36,573 nt of DNA. Source: Formosa sp. GTDB lineage: Bacteria > Bacteroidota > Bacteroidia > Flavobacteriales > Flavobacteriaceae. Of the stretch, positions 25,471 through 33,670 are shown piece after piece (positions within the stretch are counted from its first letter, which is position 1; each line of letters opens with the position of its first letter). The notes below the pieces were generated by a model. It worked only from the letters and a program-made list of their open reading frames with translations, did no database searches and was not told where the DNA came from. The DNA is taken from NCBI GenBank assembly GCA_018673215.1, contig JABHDE010000068.1, forward strand, positions 1 to 36,573, written 5' to 3'. The translations under genes were made by a program, and so were the position numbers.

Positions 25471-25950
25471 ATGGATTTAAAAGAAATTCAAAATTTAATC
25501 AAATTTGTAGCTAAATCAGGTACAAGTGAAGTGAAATTAGAAACGGATGATTTCAAAATCACCATTAAAACAGGTGCTGGGGAGTCAGTGACTACGGTTG
25601 TACAGCAGACTGCTGTTCCAATGCAGCAACCCGTTATTGCACCACCACAACAAGAAGCTGCTCCTGTGCAGATTGCAGCTCCACCAGCTGTGGAATCCGA
25701 AGACGCAAAATATATTACAGTAAAATCTCCAATCATTGGCACCTTTTATCGAAGACCTTCACCAGACAAACCTTTATTTGCAGAAGTAGGTCAATCGATC
25801 TCAGAAGGCGATGTTCTTTGTGTGATTGAAGCCATGAAACTTTTTAACGAAATAGAATCAGAAATTTCTGGAAAGATTGTAAAAATTCTTGTGGACGATG
25901 CTTCTCCAGTGGAATTTGATCAACCGTTATTTTTAGTAGATCCATCATAA
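25471..25950 (+). CDS. accB: Biotin carboxyl carrier protein of acetyl-CoA carboxylase
   Basis: 159 residues: a short N-terminal helix (KEIQNLIKFVAKSGTSEVKLE), an Ala/Pro/Gln-rich flexible linker (about 45-78) and the C-terminal biotinyl domain. VIEAMKLFNEIE holds the biotinylated Lys123. The holo-protein carries carboxyl groups from AccC to the carboxyltransferase. It lies 39 bp after fabH and 31 bp before accC, so the three genes form an operon. Confidence 0.97.
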   Translation: MDLKEIQNLIKFVAKSGTSEVKLETDDFKITIKTGAGESVTTVVQQTAVPMQQPVIAPPQQEAAPVQIAAPPAVESEDAKYITVKSPIIGTFYRRPSPDKPLFAEVGQSISEGDVLCVIEAMKLFNEIESEISGKIVKILVDDASPVEFDQPLFLVDPS

Positions 25951-25981
25951 TAATAGTTTACATTTTTAAAGCGTAAAAACT

Positions 25982-27325
25982 ATGTTTAAAAAAATATTAG
26001 TAGCCAATCGTGGCGAAATAGCTCTAAGAGTTATAAGGACATGCAAAGAAATGGGCATACAAACTGTTGCTGTATATTCTACTGCAGATTCTGATAGTTT
26101 ACATGTTAAATTTGCAGACGAAGCAGTTTGTATTGGACCCGCTCCCAGCAGTGAATCTTATCTAAAAATCTCTAATATCATCGCTGCAGCAGAAATCACC
26201 AATGCCGATGCAATTCATCCTGGTTATGGATTTTTATCTGAAAATGCTCGGTTTTCTAAAATTTGTGATGAACACGGAATCAAATTTATTGGTGCCTCGC
26301 CAGAAATGATTGATCGCATGGGCGACAAAGCCAATGCCAAAGCAACCATGAAAGCAGCTGGCGTTCCATGTGTTCCAGGAAGTGAAGGAGTGATTCAAAC
26401 TTTTCAAGACTGCATAAAAGTTGCAAAAGAAACGGGCTATCCAGTAATGTTAAAAGCTTCTGCCGGAGGTGGAGGAAAAGGGATGCGTGCTGTCTGGAAA
26501 AAAGAAGATCTTAAAGAGGCTTGGGATGCAGCCAGACAAGAATCTAAAGCCGCCTTTGGAAATGACGATATGTATATGGAAAAACTTATTGAAGAACCTA
26601 GACATATTGAAATTCAAATTGTTGGAGATTCTAATGGGAAGGCCTGTCATTTATCAGAGAGAGATTGTTCTGTACAACGTCGTCATCAAAAATTAACTGA
26701 AGAAGTTCCTTCTCCTTTTATGACACCTGCCCTTAGAAAAAAGATGGGAGAAGCTGCTGTTAAAGCAGCCCAATATATCAAGTATGAAGGTGCTGGAACC
26801 GTTGAGTTTTTAGTAGACAAACATCGCAATTTCTTTTTTATGGAGATGAATACGCGAATCCAAGTAGAGCATCCAATTACCGAACAAGTCATCGATTTTG
26901 ATTTAATACGGGAACAAATATCCGTAGCGGCTGGAGTATTGATATCTGGAAAAAATTACATTCCAAAATTACATTCAATCGAATGTAGAATTAATGCCGA
27001 AGACCCTTTTAATGATTTTAGACCCTCTCCGGGAAAAATAACAAACCTACATTCGCCTGGCGGGCATGGGGTTCGTTTAGACACTCATGTGTACGCTGGA
27101 TATAGCATCCCTCCTAATTATGATTCTATGATAGCCAAGTTAATTACAACTGCTCAAACAAGAGAAGAAGCTATTAGTAAAATGAAACGTGCCTTGGACG
27201 AATTTGTTATTGAAGGTATCAAAACAACCATTCCATTTCACCGTCAACTGATGGATCATCCAGACTATTTAGCGGGTAATTATACCACTAAATTTATGGA
27301 AGACTTTACAATGAAAGTTGTTTAA
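25982..27325 (+). CDS. accC: Acetyl-CoA carboxylase, biotin carboxylase subunit
   Basis: 447 residues, the family's normal size. It begins [19 protein letters not shown], has the glycine-rich ATP-grasp loop [12 protein letters not shown] starting at Lys158, [12 protein letters not shown], and [16 protein letters not shown] with the metal-binding and catalytic Glu/Asn/Arg cluster. It uses ATP and bicarbonate to carboxylate the biotin on AccB, the committing step for fatty acids. The operon ends at the terminator at 27340. Confidence 0.97.
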   Translation: MFKKILVANRGEIALRVIRTCKEMGIQTVAVYSTADSDSLHVKFADEAVCIGPAPSSESYLKISNIIAAAEITNADAIHPGYGFLSENARFSKICDEHGIKFIGASPEMIDRMGDKANAKATMKAAGVPCVPGSEGVIQTFQDCIKVAKETGYPVMLKASAGGGGKGMRAVWKKEDLKEAWDAARQESKAAFGNDDMYMEKLIEEPRHIEIQIVGDSNGKACHLSERDCSVQRRHQKLTEEVPSPFMTPALRKKMGEAAVKAAQYIKYEGAGTVEFLVDKHRNFFFMEMNTRIQVEHPITEQVIDFDLIREQISVAAGVLISGKNYIPKLHSIECRINAEDPFNDFRPSPGKITNLHSPGGHGVRLDTHVYAGYSIPPNYDSMIAKLITTAQTREEAISKMKRALDEFVIEGIKTTIPFHRQLMDHPDYLAGNYTTKFMEDFTMKVV

Positions 27326-27339
27326 GACTCATATATTAA

Positions 27340-27368
27340 AAACTCCGAATCTAATTCGGAGTTTTTTT
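27340..27368 (+). terminator. Rho-independent terminator after accC
   Basis: A 10-bp stem AAACTCCGAA (27340-27349) with TTCGGAGTTT (27355-27364), loop TCTAA, and a T-run to 27368. It closes fabH-accB-accC. Confidence 0.92.
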
Positions 27369-27417
27369 ATTCTAATTACGAAGTAAATTAATCCGATAAA
27401 AATTGTAATTTTAGCCT

Positions 27418-28536
27418 ATGAACTTATCCTACTGGGAATTAAACACGTGGCTAAACAATGTTGATTATACAATTGTTGGGAGCGGAATTGTAGGCTTAAG
27501 TACCGCACTCCAACTAAAAAAAAAGTCACCACGGGCCAAAATAGTCATCTTAGAAAAAGGGCTTTTCCCTCAAGGGGCAAGCACTAAAAACGCAGGTTTT
27601 GCCTGTTTTGGGAGTTTAAGCGAGATATTACAAGATTTACAATCACACACAACCGAGGAAGTCCTAGAACTTGTTAGTCAACGGTATCAAGGGCTTCAGC
27701 TTTTGAGACAAACCTTAGGAGATAAGGTCCTTTCATACAAACAATTGGGAGGGTATGAATTATTTTTGAAAAAAGACCGAAGTCTTTATGAATCTTGTTT
27801 ACTCAAGATGCAAGAAGTGAATACTTTTTTAAAGCCAATCTTTAAAGACGAAGTATTCTCGAGTACTACTAACCGTTTTGGTTTTTCAGGTGTTGAGAAA
27901 AATTATATTCACAATCAGTTTGAAGGTCAAATTGATACCGGTAAAATGATGCAGTCCTTAATTAAAAAAGCACAACAACAGGGTGTTATTATTTTGAATA
28001 ATTGTACTGTGGAAACTTACACTGATCTATACAGTAAAGTAGAAATCAAAACAAATCATTTTGAATTTTCTTCCTCGAAATTAATTTTAACAACAAATGG
28101 ATTTGCACAACAGTTAATGAATGAAGACGTGCAGCCAGCACGGGCTCAAGTTTTAATCACTAAACCAATAAAGAACCTACATATTAAGGGAACGTTTCAT
28201 TTAGATTGTGGGTATTATTATTTTAGAAATATTGATGATCGTATTTTATTAGGAGGAGGTCGAAATTTAGCTTTCACGGAGGAGCATACTACTGATTTTT
28301 CTCAAACGGAAAAAATTCAAAACGCCTTAGAAGCCTTGCTCAAAAATACAATTCTTCCCAAGAGGGATTTTGAAATCGAACAGCGTTGGTCAGGGATTAT
28401 GGGTGTGGGATCACAAAAAAAACCGATAGTGAAGCAGCTCTCAAACCATGTCTTTTGTGGGGTTAGAATGGGAGGAATGGGCGTTGCTATTGGCAGCGTG
28501 ATTGGGAAAGAAGTCTCCGAACTTTCTACCCATTAA
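27418..28536 (+). CDS. FAD-dependent oxidoreductase of the DAO family
   Basis: 372 residues. The N-terminal dinucleotide-binding motif GSGIVGLSTA (Gly21, 23, 26) is followed by VILEKG, where the acidic residue contacts the FAD ribose, and STKNAGFACFGS, typical of D-amino-acid-oxidase-fold enzymes. Near the end GVRMGGMGVAIGS forms the second FAD contact. The fold oxidises amines or amino acids, but the substrate cannot be read from the sequence. Expression is probably from its own promoter (TAATTTTA just upstream). Its last 11 bases overlap the convergent nfu-like gene. Confidence 0.88.
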   Translation: MNLSYWELNTWLNNVDYTIVGSGIVGLSTALQLKKKSPRAKIVILEKGLFPQGASTKNAGFACFGSLSEILQDLQSHTTEEVLELVSQRYQGLQLLRQTLGDKVLSYKQLGGYELFLKKDRSLYESCLLKMQEVNTFLKPIFKDEVFSSTTNRFGFSGVEKNYIHNQFEGQIDTGKMMQSLIKKAQQQGVIILNNCTVETYTDLYSKVEIKTNHFEFSSSKLILTTNGFAQQLMNEDVQPARAQVLITKPIKNLHIKGTFHLDCGYYYFRNIDDRILLGGGRNLAFTEEHTTDFSQTEKIQNALEALLKNTILPKRDFEIEQRWSGIMGVGSQKKPIVKQLSNHVFCGVRMGGMGVAIGSVIGKEVSELSTH

Positions 28537-29425
28537 TAGCTTCTACAGATTCCACTCTTCCAGCTAACATTTCTTTTAGCATGGCTTCTATCCCACTCTT
28601 AAGAGTATAGGTAGAGGAAGGACATCCACTACAAGCGCCTTGTAGAATAACCTTAACTGTTTTTGTTGCCACATCGTAAGACTCAAATACAATATTCCCG
28701 CCGTCACTAGCGACCGCAGGCTTGATGTGTTCTTCCAAAATATTTATAATCTCTTTTGAAGTGTCATCTAAGGCTTCATAAGCTACATCTAACTGAACCG
28801 TTGTTTTTTCCAAAACCTGTGCTGCTTCAGCAGTTACCATTTCTTTCCCATCTTCAATATAAGATTTCATAAATTCTCTTAATTCCATAGTGATGGCGCC
28901 CCATTCAACAATATCATACTTAGTAATTGATACATAATTTTTGTCGATAAAAACTGCTTTTACAAAAGGAAACTGAAAGAGTGCAGTTGCAAAAGGAGAT
29001 AACTTTGCATCTTCAATAGATATGAATTCAAATGTTTGAGACACTAAAGTTTTATTAGCTACAAACTTTTGTACGCCAGGATTTGGAGTGCTTTCTGCAT
29101 ATACCGTCACTGGATTTTTCTTTTTATCCTCATTTAAAATAATTACCCCACCTTCATTTAGATAATTTTCGATCTGCTCTCCAACTTCTGTTTGTACATC
29201 GCTCCACTCAATAATATCATAACGCTCCACAGCAATAAAATTTCCTGAAATATACACTTTCTTTACAAAAGGCAAATGAAACAGTTGTTGAGCCAAAGGA
29301 GAATTTTTTGCATCATCTATATTTGAAAATTCAAAACTTTCGTATTTTGTGAGGAATGAATCCGTTTCAAATTTTATAATTTTTGGATTGCTAGTTTCTA
29401 GAATTGAAACCGTTATTTTTTTCAT
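28526..29425 (-). CDS. Nfu/NifU-type iron-sulfur scaffold with duplicated N-terminal domain
   Basis: 299 residues from the Met at 29425; the open frame continues upstream to 29581 but that part would cross the divergent promoter region and another gene start. Two related Nfu_N domains occur in tandem (about 3-85 and 103-190), each with a DDAK or EDAK..SPLA/SPFA segment, LFHLPFVKKVYI or LFQFPFVKAVFI and YDI(I/V)EW. The C-terminal NifU domain (about 210-299) carries the cluster-binding CSGCPSS with Cys265 and Cys268. It should assemble or carry [4Fe-4S] clusters in the cytosol. The 3' end overlaps the convergent FAD oxidoreductase by 11 bp. Confidence 0.92.
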   Translation of the reverse strand: MKKITVSILETSNPKIIKFETDSFLTKYESFEFSNIDDAKNSPLAQQLFHLPFVKKVYISGNFIAVERYDIIEWSDVQTEVGEQIENYLNEGGVIILNEDKKKNPVTVYAESTPNPGVQKFVANKTLVSQTFEFISIEDAKLSPFATALFQFPFVKAVFIDKNYVSITKYDIVEWGAITMELREFMKSYIEDGKEMVTAEAAQVLEKTTVQLDVAYEALDDTSKEIINILEEHIKPAVASDGGNIVFESYDVATKTVKVILQGACSGCPSSTYTLKSGIEAMLKEMLAGRVESVEAING

Positions 29426-29439
29426 CAGTATAATTTTTA

Positions 29440-29470
29440 CAAAGATAATAAAGAAATTTCTGTATATTTG
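29440..29470. promoter_or_regulatory. Divergent promoter boxes between nfu-like gene and T9SS remnant
   Basis: On the minus strand the complement of CAAAGATA (29440-29447) is TATCTTTG, and on the plus strand TATATTTG (29463-29470); both match TAnnTTTG exactly. They lie 15 bp upstream of the nfu ATG and 26 bp upstream of the ATG at 29496. The -33 elements are not clear. Confidence 0.5.
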
Positions 29471-29495
29471 GAGAGCACCCAAATAAATATGAAGA

Positions 29496-30033
29496 ATGAA
29501 ACGCCTACTTTCAGTATTCTTTGGTCTTATCACCTGTGTTGCTTTTGCGCAAGATATCAATATGCAAAATGGTACATTCACTCAATGTGGAGGTATTTTA
29601 TCTGACTCTGGTGGGAACTCTGATTATTCAAATAACGAAATTTTTACATTTTGGGCCATGGCAGCGAGGGACAGTATTTGAAAATGTTAGAATTGGAGAA
29701 CACATTATTTATGTGCGGGATTTATTAAACTGTAATGAGATTAGTGAAAAGAAAATAGTAATAGGGTACCCCAAATTTTTCACACCAAATGGCGATGGAT
29801 ACCACGACACATGGAATATCGTAGGAATGACAGTGAAATCTAGCTCAAAAATTTATATATTTGACCGTTACGGGAAATTATTAAAACAACTCAGTCCAAC
29901 AGGAGAGGGTTGGGATGGAACCTTTAACGGAGAACGGCTTCCATCCAGTGATTATTGGTTTGTGTTAGATTATAATGATCCTGTAACAGGAGAAGTTAAC
30001 CAATTAAGAGCTAATTTTACGCTCAAAAGATAA
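29496..30033 (+). pseudogene. Decayed T9SS type-B (gliding-motility associated) secreted protein, deleted and frameshifted
   Basis: The first frame (29496-29681) starts MKRLLSVFFGLITCVAFAQD, a signal peptide, followed by MQNGTFTQCGGILSDSGG, the start of a CUB-like domain seen in large flavobacterial surface proteins, and stops after NNEIFTFWAM. A second frame, effectively from about 29640, reads GPWQRGTVFENVRIGEHIIYVRD then GYPKFFTPNGDGYHDTWNI and WDGTFNGERLPSSDYWF, the full T9SS type-B C-terminal sorting domain, ending at 30033. Together they give only about 178 residues, whereas such proteins normally run to many hundreds. The simplest reading is a large internal deletion plus frameshift near 29637-29655. 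It is followed 5 bp later by an intact porP/sprF gene, its usual partner. Confidence 0.8.
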
Positions 30034-30038
30034 TATTT

Positions 30039-31043
30039 ATGACAGTATTTAAGAAACTTGTGCTTATTGCCATAATGGGACTGTTTGTTCAGTCAATAAG
30101 CGCTCAAGAAGGCTTACCAATATATTCTGACTATTTAACAGATAATTATTATTTACTTCATCCTTCAATGGCAGGCGTTTCTAATTGTAATAAAATTAGA
30201 CTTACAGGTCGTCAACAATGGTTTGGAGATGAAGATGCACCAAGTCTACAAACAATGAGTATCAATGGACGTATTGGAGAATCTTCATCAGGAGTTGGAG
30301 CTATTTTTTTTAATGACAAAAACGGTTACCACTCTCAATCGGGAGCTTATTTGACCTATGCACATCACCTTATGTTTTCCAGAAATACGATTGATTTAAA
30401 CATGTTATCCTTTGGATTGAGCGCTGGTTTGATTCAATATAAGTTAGATGAAACTGCTTTTTTAGAGTTTGATCCAATTATTGCAGGGATTGAACAGAGC
30501 GCTTCCGATTTTAATATTGATTTTGGATTTTCTTACCATTTCATAAATTTCTATGCACATGCAACCATTAAAAATGTTTTGGCAAATGAGGGAATTAATA
30601 TCAATGAACAAGGGATAAGCTATGACAACCTAAGAACTTACTTGTTTTCTGCCGGGAATGTATTTTCTAAATTAGGAAGCGACTGGAGTTACGAACCTTC
30701 TTTAATGTACGCATATAAAGATGCTACCAAAGAATCGTTTATTGATGTTAACTTCAAAGCTTATAAAGAGTTAGATTTTGGAAAACTTTTTGCTGGAATC
30801 TCTTACAGAAGAAGCTTTGATGGTGCTGAATTTACTACAGATTCAGGCGTAAGCAGTCAAAAACTTCAGTATTTCACTCCAATCGTCGGTGCTGAATATA
30901 ATAATTTTGTGTTTGCATATACATATTCATACCAAGCCAATTCAATAGTTTTTAACAATGGAGGCTACCACCAATTGACTTTAGGGTACAACTTTGGTTG
31001 TAAGAAAGAAAAGTACGACTGTAAATGCCCGAGTGTAAACTAA
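30039..31043 (+). CDS. PorP/SprF-family type IX secretion-associated outer-membrane protein
   Basis: 334 residues with a signal ending SISAQ (about 23). The mature start EGLPIYSDYLTDNYYLLHPS and MAGVSNCNKIRLTGRQQW are hallmarks of PorP/SprF proteins, and the remainder has alternating beta-barrel strands. The C-terminal tail GCKKEKYDCKCP is Cys-rich, as in its relatives. Family members help secrete or anchor specific T9SS type-B partners encoded next to them. Here the partner upstream is broken, so the gene may be orphaned or serve another adhesin elsewhere. It converges on murI with a 2-bp gap. Confidence 0.9.
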   Translation: MTVFKKLVLIAIMGLFVQSISAQEGLPIYSDYLTDNYYLLHPSMAGVSNCNKIRLTGRQQWFGDEDAPSLQTMSINGRIGESSSGVGAIFFNDKNGYHSQSGAYLTYAHHLMFSRNTIDLNMLSFGLSAGLIQYKLDETAFLEFDPIIAGIEQSASDFNIDFGFSYHFINFYAHATIKNVLANEGININEQGISYDNLRTYLFSAGNVFSKLGSDWSYEPSLMYAYKDATKESFIDVNFKAYKELDFGKLFAGISYRRSFDGAEFTTDSGVSSQKLQYFTPIVGAEYNNFVFAYTYSYQANSIVFNNGGYHQLTLGYNFGCKKEKYDCKCPSVN

Positions 31044-31045
31044 AG

Positions 31046-31828
31046 CTAAAAGTCTATTTTTGTAATACCAGCTGTTTCTGATTTTAGAAGAGACGTAATG
31101 ACTTTCTTTTCTCCATTAGTATAAAAGTGATTTCTTTTTTTGACGGTAGTTGTGTTCAGTAATTTAGTGTTTTCTAAAACTTTTTTTGTTTGTCGAGCAA
31201 CTGCTTTTCCAGAGTCAATAATTTTGACATGGGCGGGTAATAGTTGTTTTAATATAGGTGTCAAAAAATGATAATGAGTGCAGCCTAAAACTAAACAATC
31301 GATTTCAGCATCAAGCATTGGTTGAAGGTAACTAAGGATTAAGTGCTTCATCTCATCAGAATACAATGCACCATCTTCAATGAGCTCTACAATGCCGTTT
31401 CCTTCTTGTTCAATCACTAGTAAATCGCTAGAATACAGTTGTGAGGTTTTGTGAAACAATTGACTTCCAAGCGTGCCCTTGGTTGCTAAAATCCCTATGG
31501 CTTTAGATTTTGATTGAAGTGCTGCAGGCTTGATCGCCGGTTCAATCCCAATAAATGGTAGGGGATAGTTTTTTCTTAAGGTGTTAATGGCATTGGTTGT
31601 GGCAGTATTACAAGCTACTACAATGAGTTTACAGCCTTTATTTATGAGCCATTCTGTATTTTTAATAGAAAGATCAATGATGGCTTTTTCGCCTTTAGGA
31701 CCGTAGGGAGCATGTTTGGAGTCCGAAAGGTATATAGTGGATTCCATAGGAAGTAGCTGATGGATTTCTCTCCAAATAGAGAGACCTCCGACCCCCGAAT
31801 CAAATATACCAATAGGTTTTGAACTCAT
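31046..31828 (-). CDS. murI: Glutamate racemase
   Basis: 260 residues from the Met at 31828 (MSSKPIGIFDSGVGGLS); a Met three codons upstream at 31837 is less likely because a promoter-like box overlaps it. The two catalytic cysteines are Cys73 in VACNTATT and Cys183 in LGCTHYHF. It makes D-glutamate for peptidoglycan. It is last in the uppS-bamA-ompH-ompH-murI order but is separated from ompH by a terminator hairpin, so it may rely on readthrough or on its own start. Confidence 0.95.
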   Translation of the reverse strand: MSSKPIGIFDSGVGGLSIWREIHQLLPMESTIYLSDSKHAPYGPKGEKAIIDLSIKNTEWLINKGCKLIVVACNTATTNAINTLRKNYPLPFIGIEPAIKPAALQSKSKAIGILATKGTLGSQLFHKTSQLYSSDLLVIEQEGNGIVELIEDGALYSDEMKHLILSYLQPMLDAEIDCLVLGCTHYHFLTPILKQLLPAHVKIIDSGKAVARQTKKVLENTKLLNTTTVKKRNHFYTNGEKKVITSLLKSETAGITKIDF

Positions 31829-31834
31829 ACAATA

Positions 31835-31842
31835 CAAAAATA
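31835..31842 (-). promoter_or_regulatory. Possible murI -7 box at the terminator edge
   Basis: On the minus strand the bases read TATTTTTG, matching TAnnTTTG, 6 bp upstream of the ATG at 31828 and touching the U-tract of the upstream terminator. If real, the murI message would be nearly leaderless. The box could also be chance in a T-run. Confidence 0.3.
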
Positions 31843-31872
31843 AAAAAGCTACCCTAATAGAGGTAGCTTTTT
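31842..31872 (-). terminator. Rho-independent terminator after ompH
   Basis: An 11-bp perfect stem AAAAAGCTACC (31843-31853) with GGTAGCTTTTT (31862-31872) around an 8-nt loop, with A-runs on the plus strand that give U-runs on the minus-strand RNA. It ends the bamA-ompH-ompH message and also has a T-tract in the plus direction. Confidence 0.85.
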
Positions 31873-31896
31873 GTAAATTATTTGGGAGGTGTTTTA

Positions 31897-32406
31897 CTAA
31901 AACCCTAATTCAGTTTTTACGTCTACTAATAAGTCAGTACCACCAGCATAAATAATGCCTTGTCCTTGAGAAGCATCAAGGACATAATCAAATCCTTTAG
32001 CTTTTCCAACCTTAAGGATCGCATTTTTAGCCTTTTCAGTGATTGGTTTTAATAAATCAAACTCTTTTTTCTGTAAGTCTTGTTGTGCTTGCGTTTGGTA
32101 TTGGCGAATACTTTGTTCCATTCCTTGAACTTCTTGTAAACGCTTTCCATTCTCTTCGTCTGTTTTGGTAGCAGACTCACCATCGTATTGTTTTATTTTA
32201 TTTTGTAATTCAGTGGCCATTGCTTGAATATCTGTTTCATAAGTTTTAGCCAATTTTTCTAATTCTGATTTAGCACTTTGCATTTCTGGCATTGCTTCTA
32301 CTAATTCTTGTGTATTAATATGTGCAACTTTTGTTTGAGCTTGTAATGTAAAGCTTGTCGCAACAAAAAATGTAGCTGCTAATAAAAGTGATTTTAAGTG
32401 TTTCAT
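31897..32406 (-). CDS. OmpH/Skp-family periplasmic chaperone
   Basis: 169 residues with a signal ending TLQAQ (about 24). The mature protein starts TKVAHINTQELVEAMPEM, the standard OmpH/Skp strand, then a long coiled coil (about 45-130) and a final TEKAKNAILKVGKAKGFDYVLD segment. It should hold unfolded outer-membrane proteins in the periplasm on the way to BamA. It follows a second, longer OmpH paralogue by 24 bp, in the bamA operon. Confidence 0.92.
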   Translation of the reverse strand: MKHLKSLLLAATFFVATSFTLQAQTKVAHINTQELVEAMPEMQSAKSELEKLAKTYETDIQAMATELQNKIKQYDGESATKTDEENGKRLQEVQGMEQSIRQYQTQAQQDLQKKEFDLLKPITEKAKNAILKVGKAKGFDYVLDASQGQGIIYAGGTDLLVDVKTELGF

Positions 32407-32430
32407 TGTAATTGTGTTTATGATTTAAAT

Positions 32431-33540
32431 TTATTTATTGTTTTTAATACTATCTCTTCTTTTTTTCTGTGCTTCAAGCCGTGCTTTACGCTCTGCTAAT
32501 GCTCGTTTTTTCTTTTCTAATAATGCCTTTTTACGCGCTTCTCTGTCATTAATTACTTCAGAAGCTTTAGTTGTTGTTGTTTTATTGGCAATTGCTTTTG
32601 CTCGGTCTTCTAATGCTTTTTGCCTTTTAGCGGCGAGCTCTTTTTTACGTGCCTCTCTTGGGTCCACTTTTTCAGTGGTTTCAGTTTCATCAGCATTTGC
32701 AGTTTCATCCGTAGATACTTCAGACGCAGAAGTTTTAGTTTTTTCAGATTTTGCTTTAGCGCGTTTTTCTAATGCTTTCTGTTTTTTAGCTTCTACAGCT
32801 TTTCTTCTTGCTTCTCGAGCGTCCAATTTTTTTTGTCGATTTGCTTCTAACGCTGCTTCACGTTCTGCTTTTCGTTTGTCTAATAATTTTTGACGCTCAT
32901 CCTTGGTGTTGTCCACCTCAACGATTGTTTCCTCTTCTTTAGCTTCTTTGCGTTCTTTTCTCGACTCAACTTGCTTTCTATTTGAAGATCTATTAATGGT
33001 ACGCAATATTTGTTCACTAATATCATAACGGTCTGCTGAATACAGCATCACTACATCGGCAGATTTATCAAATATAAAATCATATTTTTTGGTGGCAGCA
33101 ATTTCTTGAACCGCTGCAAAAATTTGGTCTTGAATGGGTTGTATCAGTTGTTGTTTTTGAATCATTAAATCCCCATTTGGTCCAAATCGTTTTTGTTGGT
33201 ATTCAATAATCTCGTTTTCAATAATTTGTAAATCTTCTTCACGCTCAGAGATGAGTTCGTTGGTTAGAAGAATACGCTCGTTGTTTAGTTGCTTTTTTTG
33301 ATCCTCTAGGTCTGTTAATCTTTTTTCAACTTCGCTTTTCCACTGCTGAACTTTAGAATCTAATTGTGCATTGGCGTTAGAGTATTCGTTGATATTTTCT
33401 AAGATATACTCGGTATCAATGTAGCCGATTCGCACACTTCTTTGTGCATATATAGAGCTACCTATTGTACATATAAAAAATAATAGACTTATTTTTTTAT
33501 GGGGTGTCAGTTTTAATAATTTTAAAATTAACAAATTCAT
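32431..33540 (-). CDS. OmpH/Skp-family protein with long charged repeat tail
   Basis: 369 residues with a signal ending SIYAQ (about 33). Residues 35-182 are an OmpH/Skp domain (VRIGYIDTEYILENINEY, coiled coil, KKYDFIFDKSADVVMLY). From about 190 the protein continues as a Lys/Arg/Glu/Ala-rich helix with three related repeats starting REARRKA (242), REARKKE (295) and REARKKA (333), each with a KQKALE or KKRALA core. The tail nearly doubles the family's usual length. It lies between bamA (130 bp upstream) and the short ompH. The tail could bind peptidoglycan, RNA or partner chaperones; nothing in the sequence settles this. Confidence 0.88.
   Translation of the reverse strand: MNLLILKLLKLTPHKKISLLFFICTIGSSIYAQRSVRIGYIDTEYILENINEYSNANAQLDSKVQQWKSEVEKRLTDLEDQKKQLNNERILLTNELISEREEDLQIIENEIIEYQQKRFGPNGDLMIQKQQLIQPIQDQIFAAVQEIAATKKYDFIFDKSADVVMLYSADRYDISEQILRTINRSSNRKQVESRKERKEAKEEETIVEVDNTKDERQKLLDKRKAEREAALEANRQKKLDAREARRKAVEAKKQKALEKRAKAKSEKTKTSASEVSTDETANADETETTEKVDPREARKKELAAKRQKALEDRAKAIANKTTTTKASEVINDREARKKALLEKKKRALAERKARLEAQKKRRDSIKNNK
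32434..32904 (-). repeat. Repeat-rich coding tail of the long OmpH protein
   Basis: Encodes residues 213-369. Units of about 35 residues recur at 240-276, 293-329 and 331-363, the first two separated by an acidic Ser/Thr/Glu-rich spacer. The A/T-rich codons for Lys, Glu and Ala create a long open frame on the opposite strand (32438-32893), which is a shadow. Confidence 0.75.
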
Positions 33541-33670
33541 ATTACGATGGTTTCAAATTTTTAGAATTGGGTTTTGATATATAGTTCTTCAAATTAACGA
33601 AATTAATTTTAAAATATTTCAACTCAACTCCATTCATTCTGTTACCTTATAGAAATTACCGTGCCAAACA

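Noticed and set aside
29426-29581. N-terminal extension of the Nfu-like frame
   Set aside because: It crosses the divergent promoter boxes and the neighbouring gene start, and the family begins at MKKITVSILE.
32438-32893. Plus-strand 151-codon frame opposite the OmpH tail
   Set aside because: It is a composition shadow of Lys/Glu/Ala-rich codons and shows no family features.
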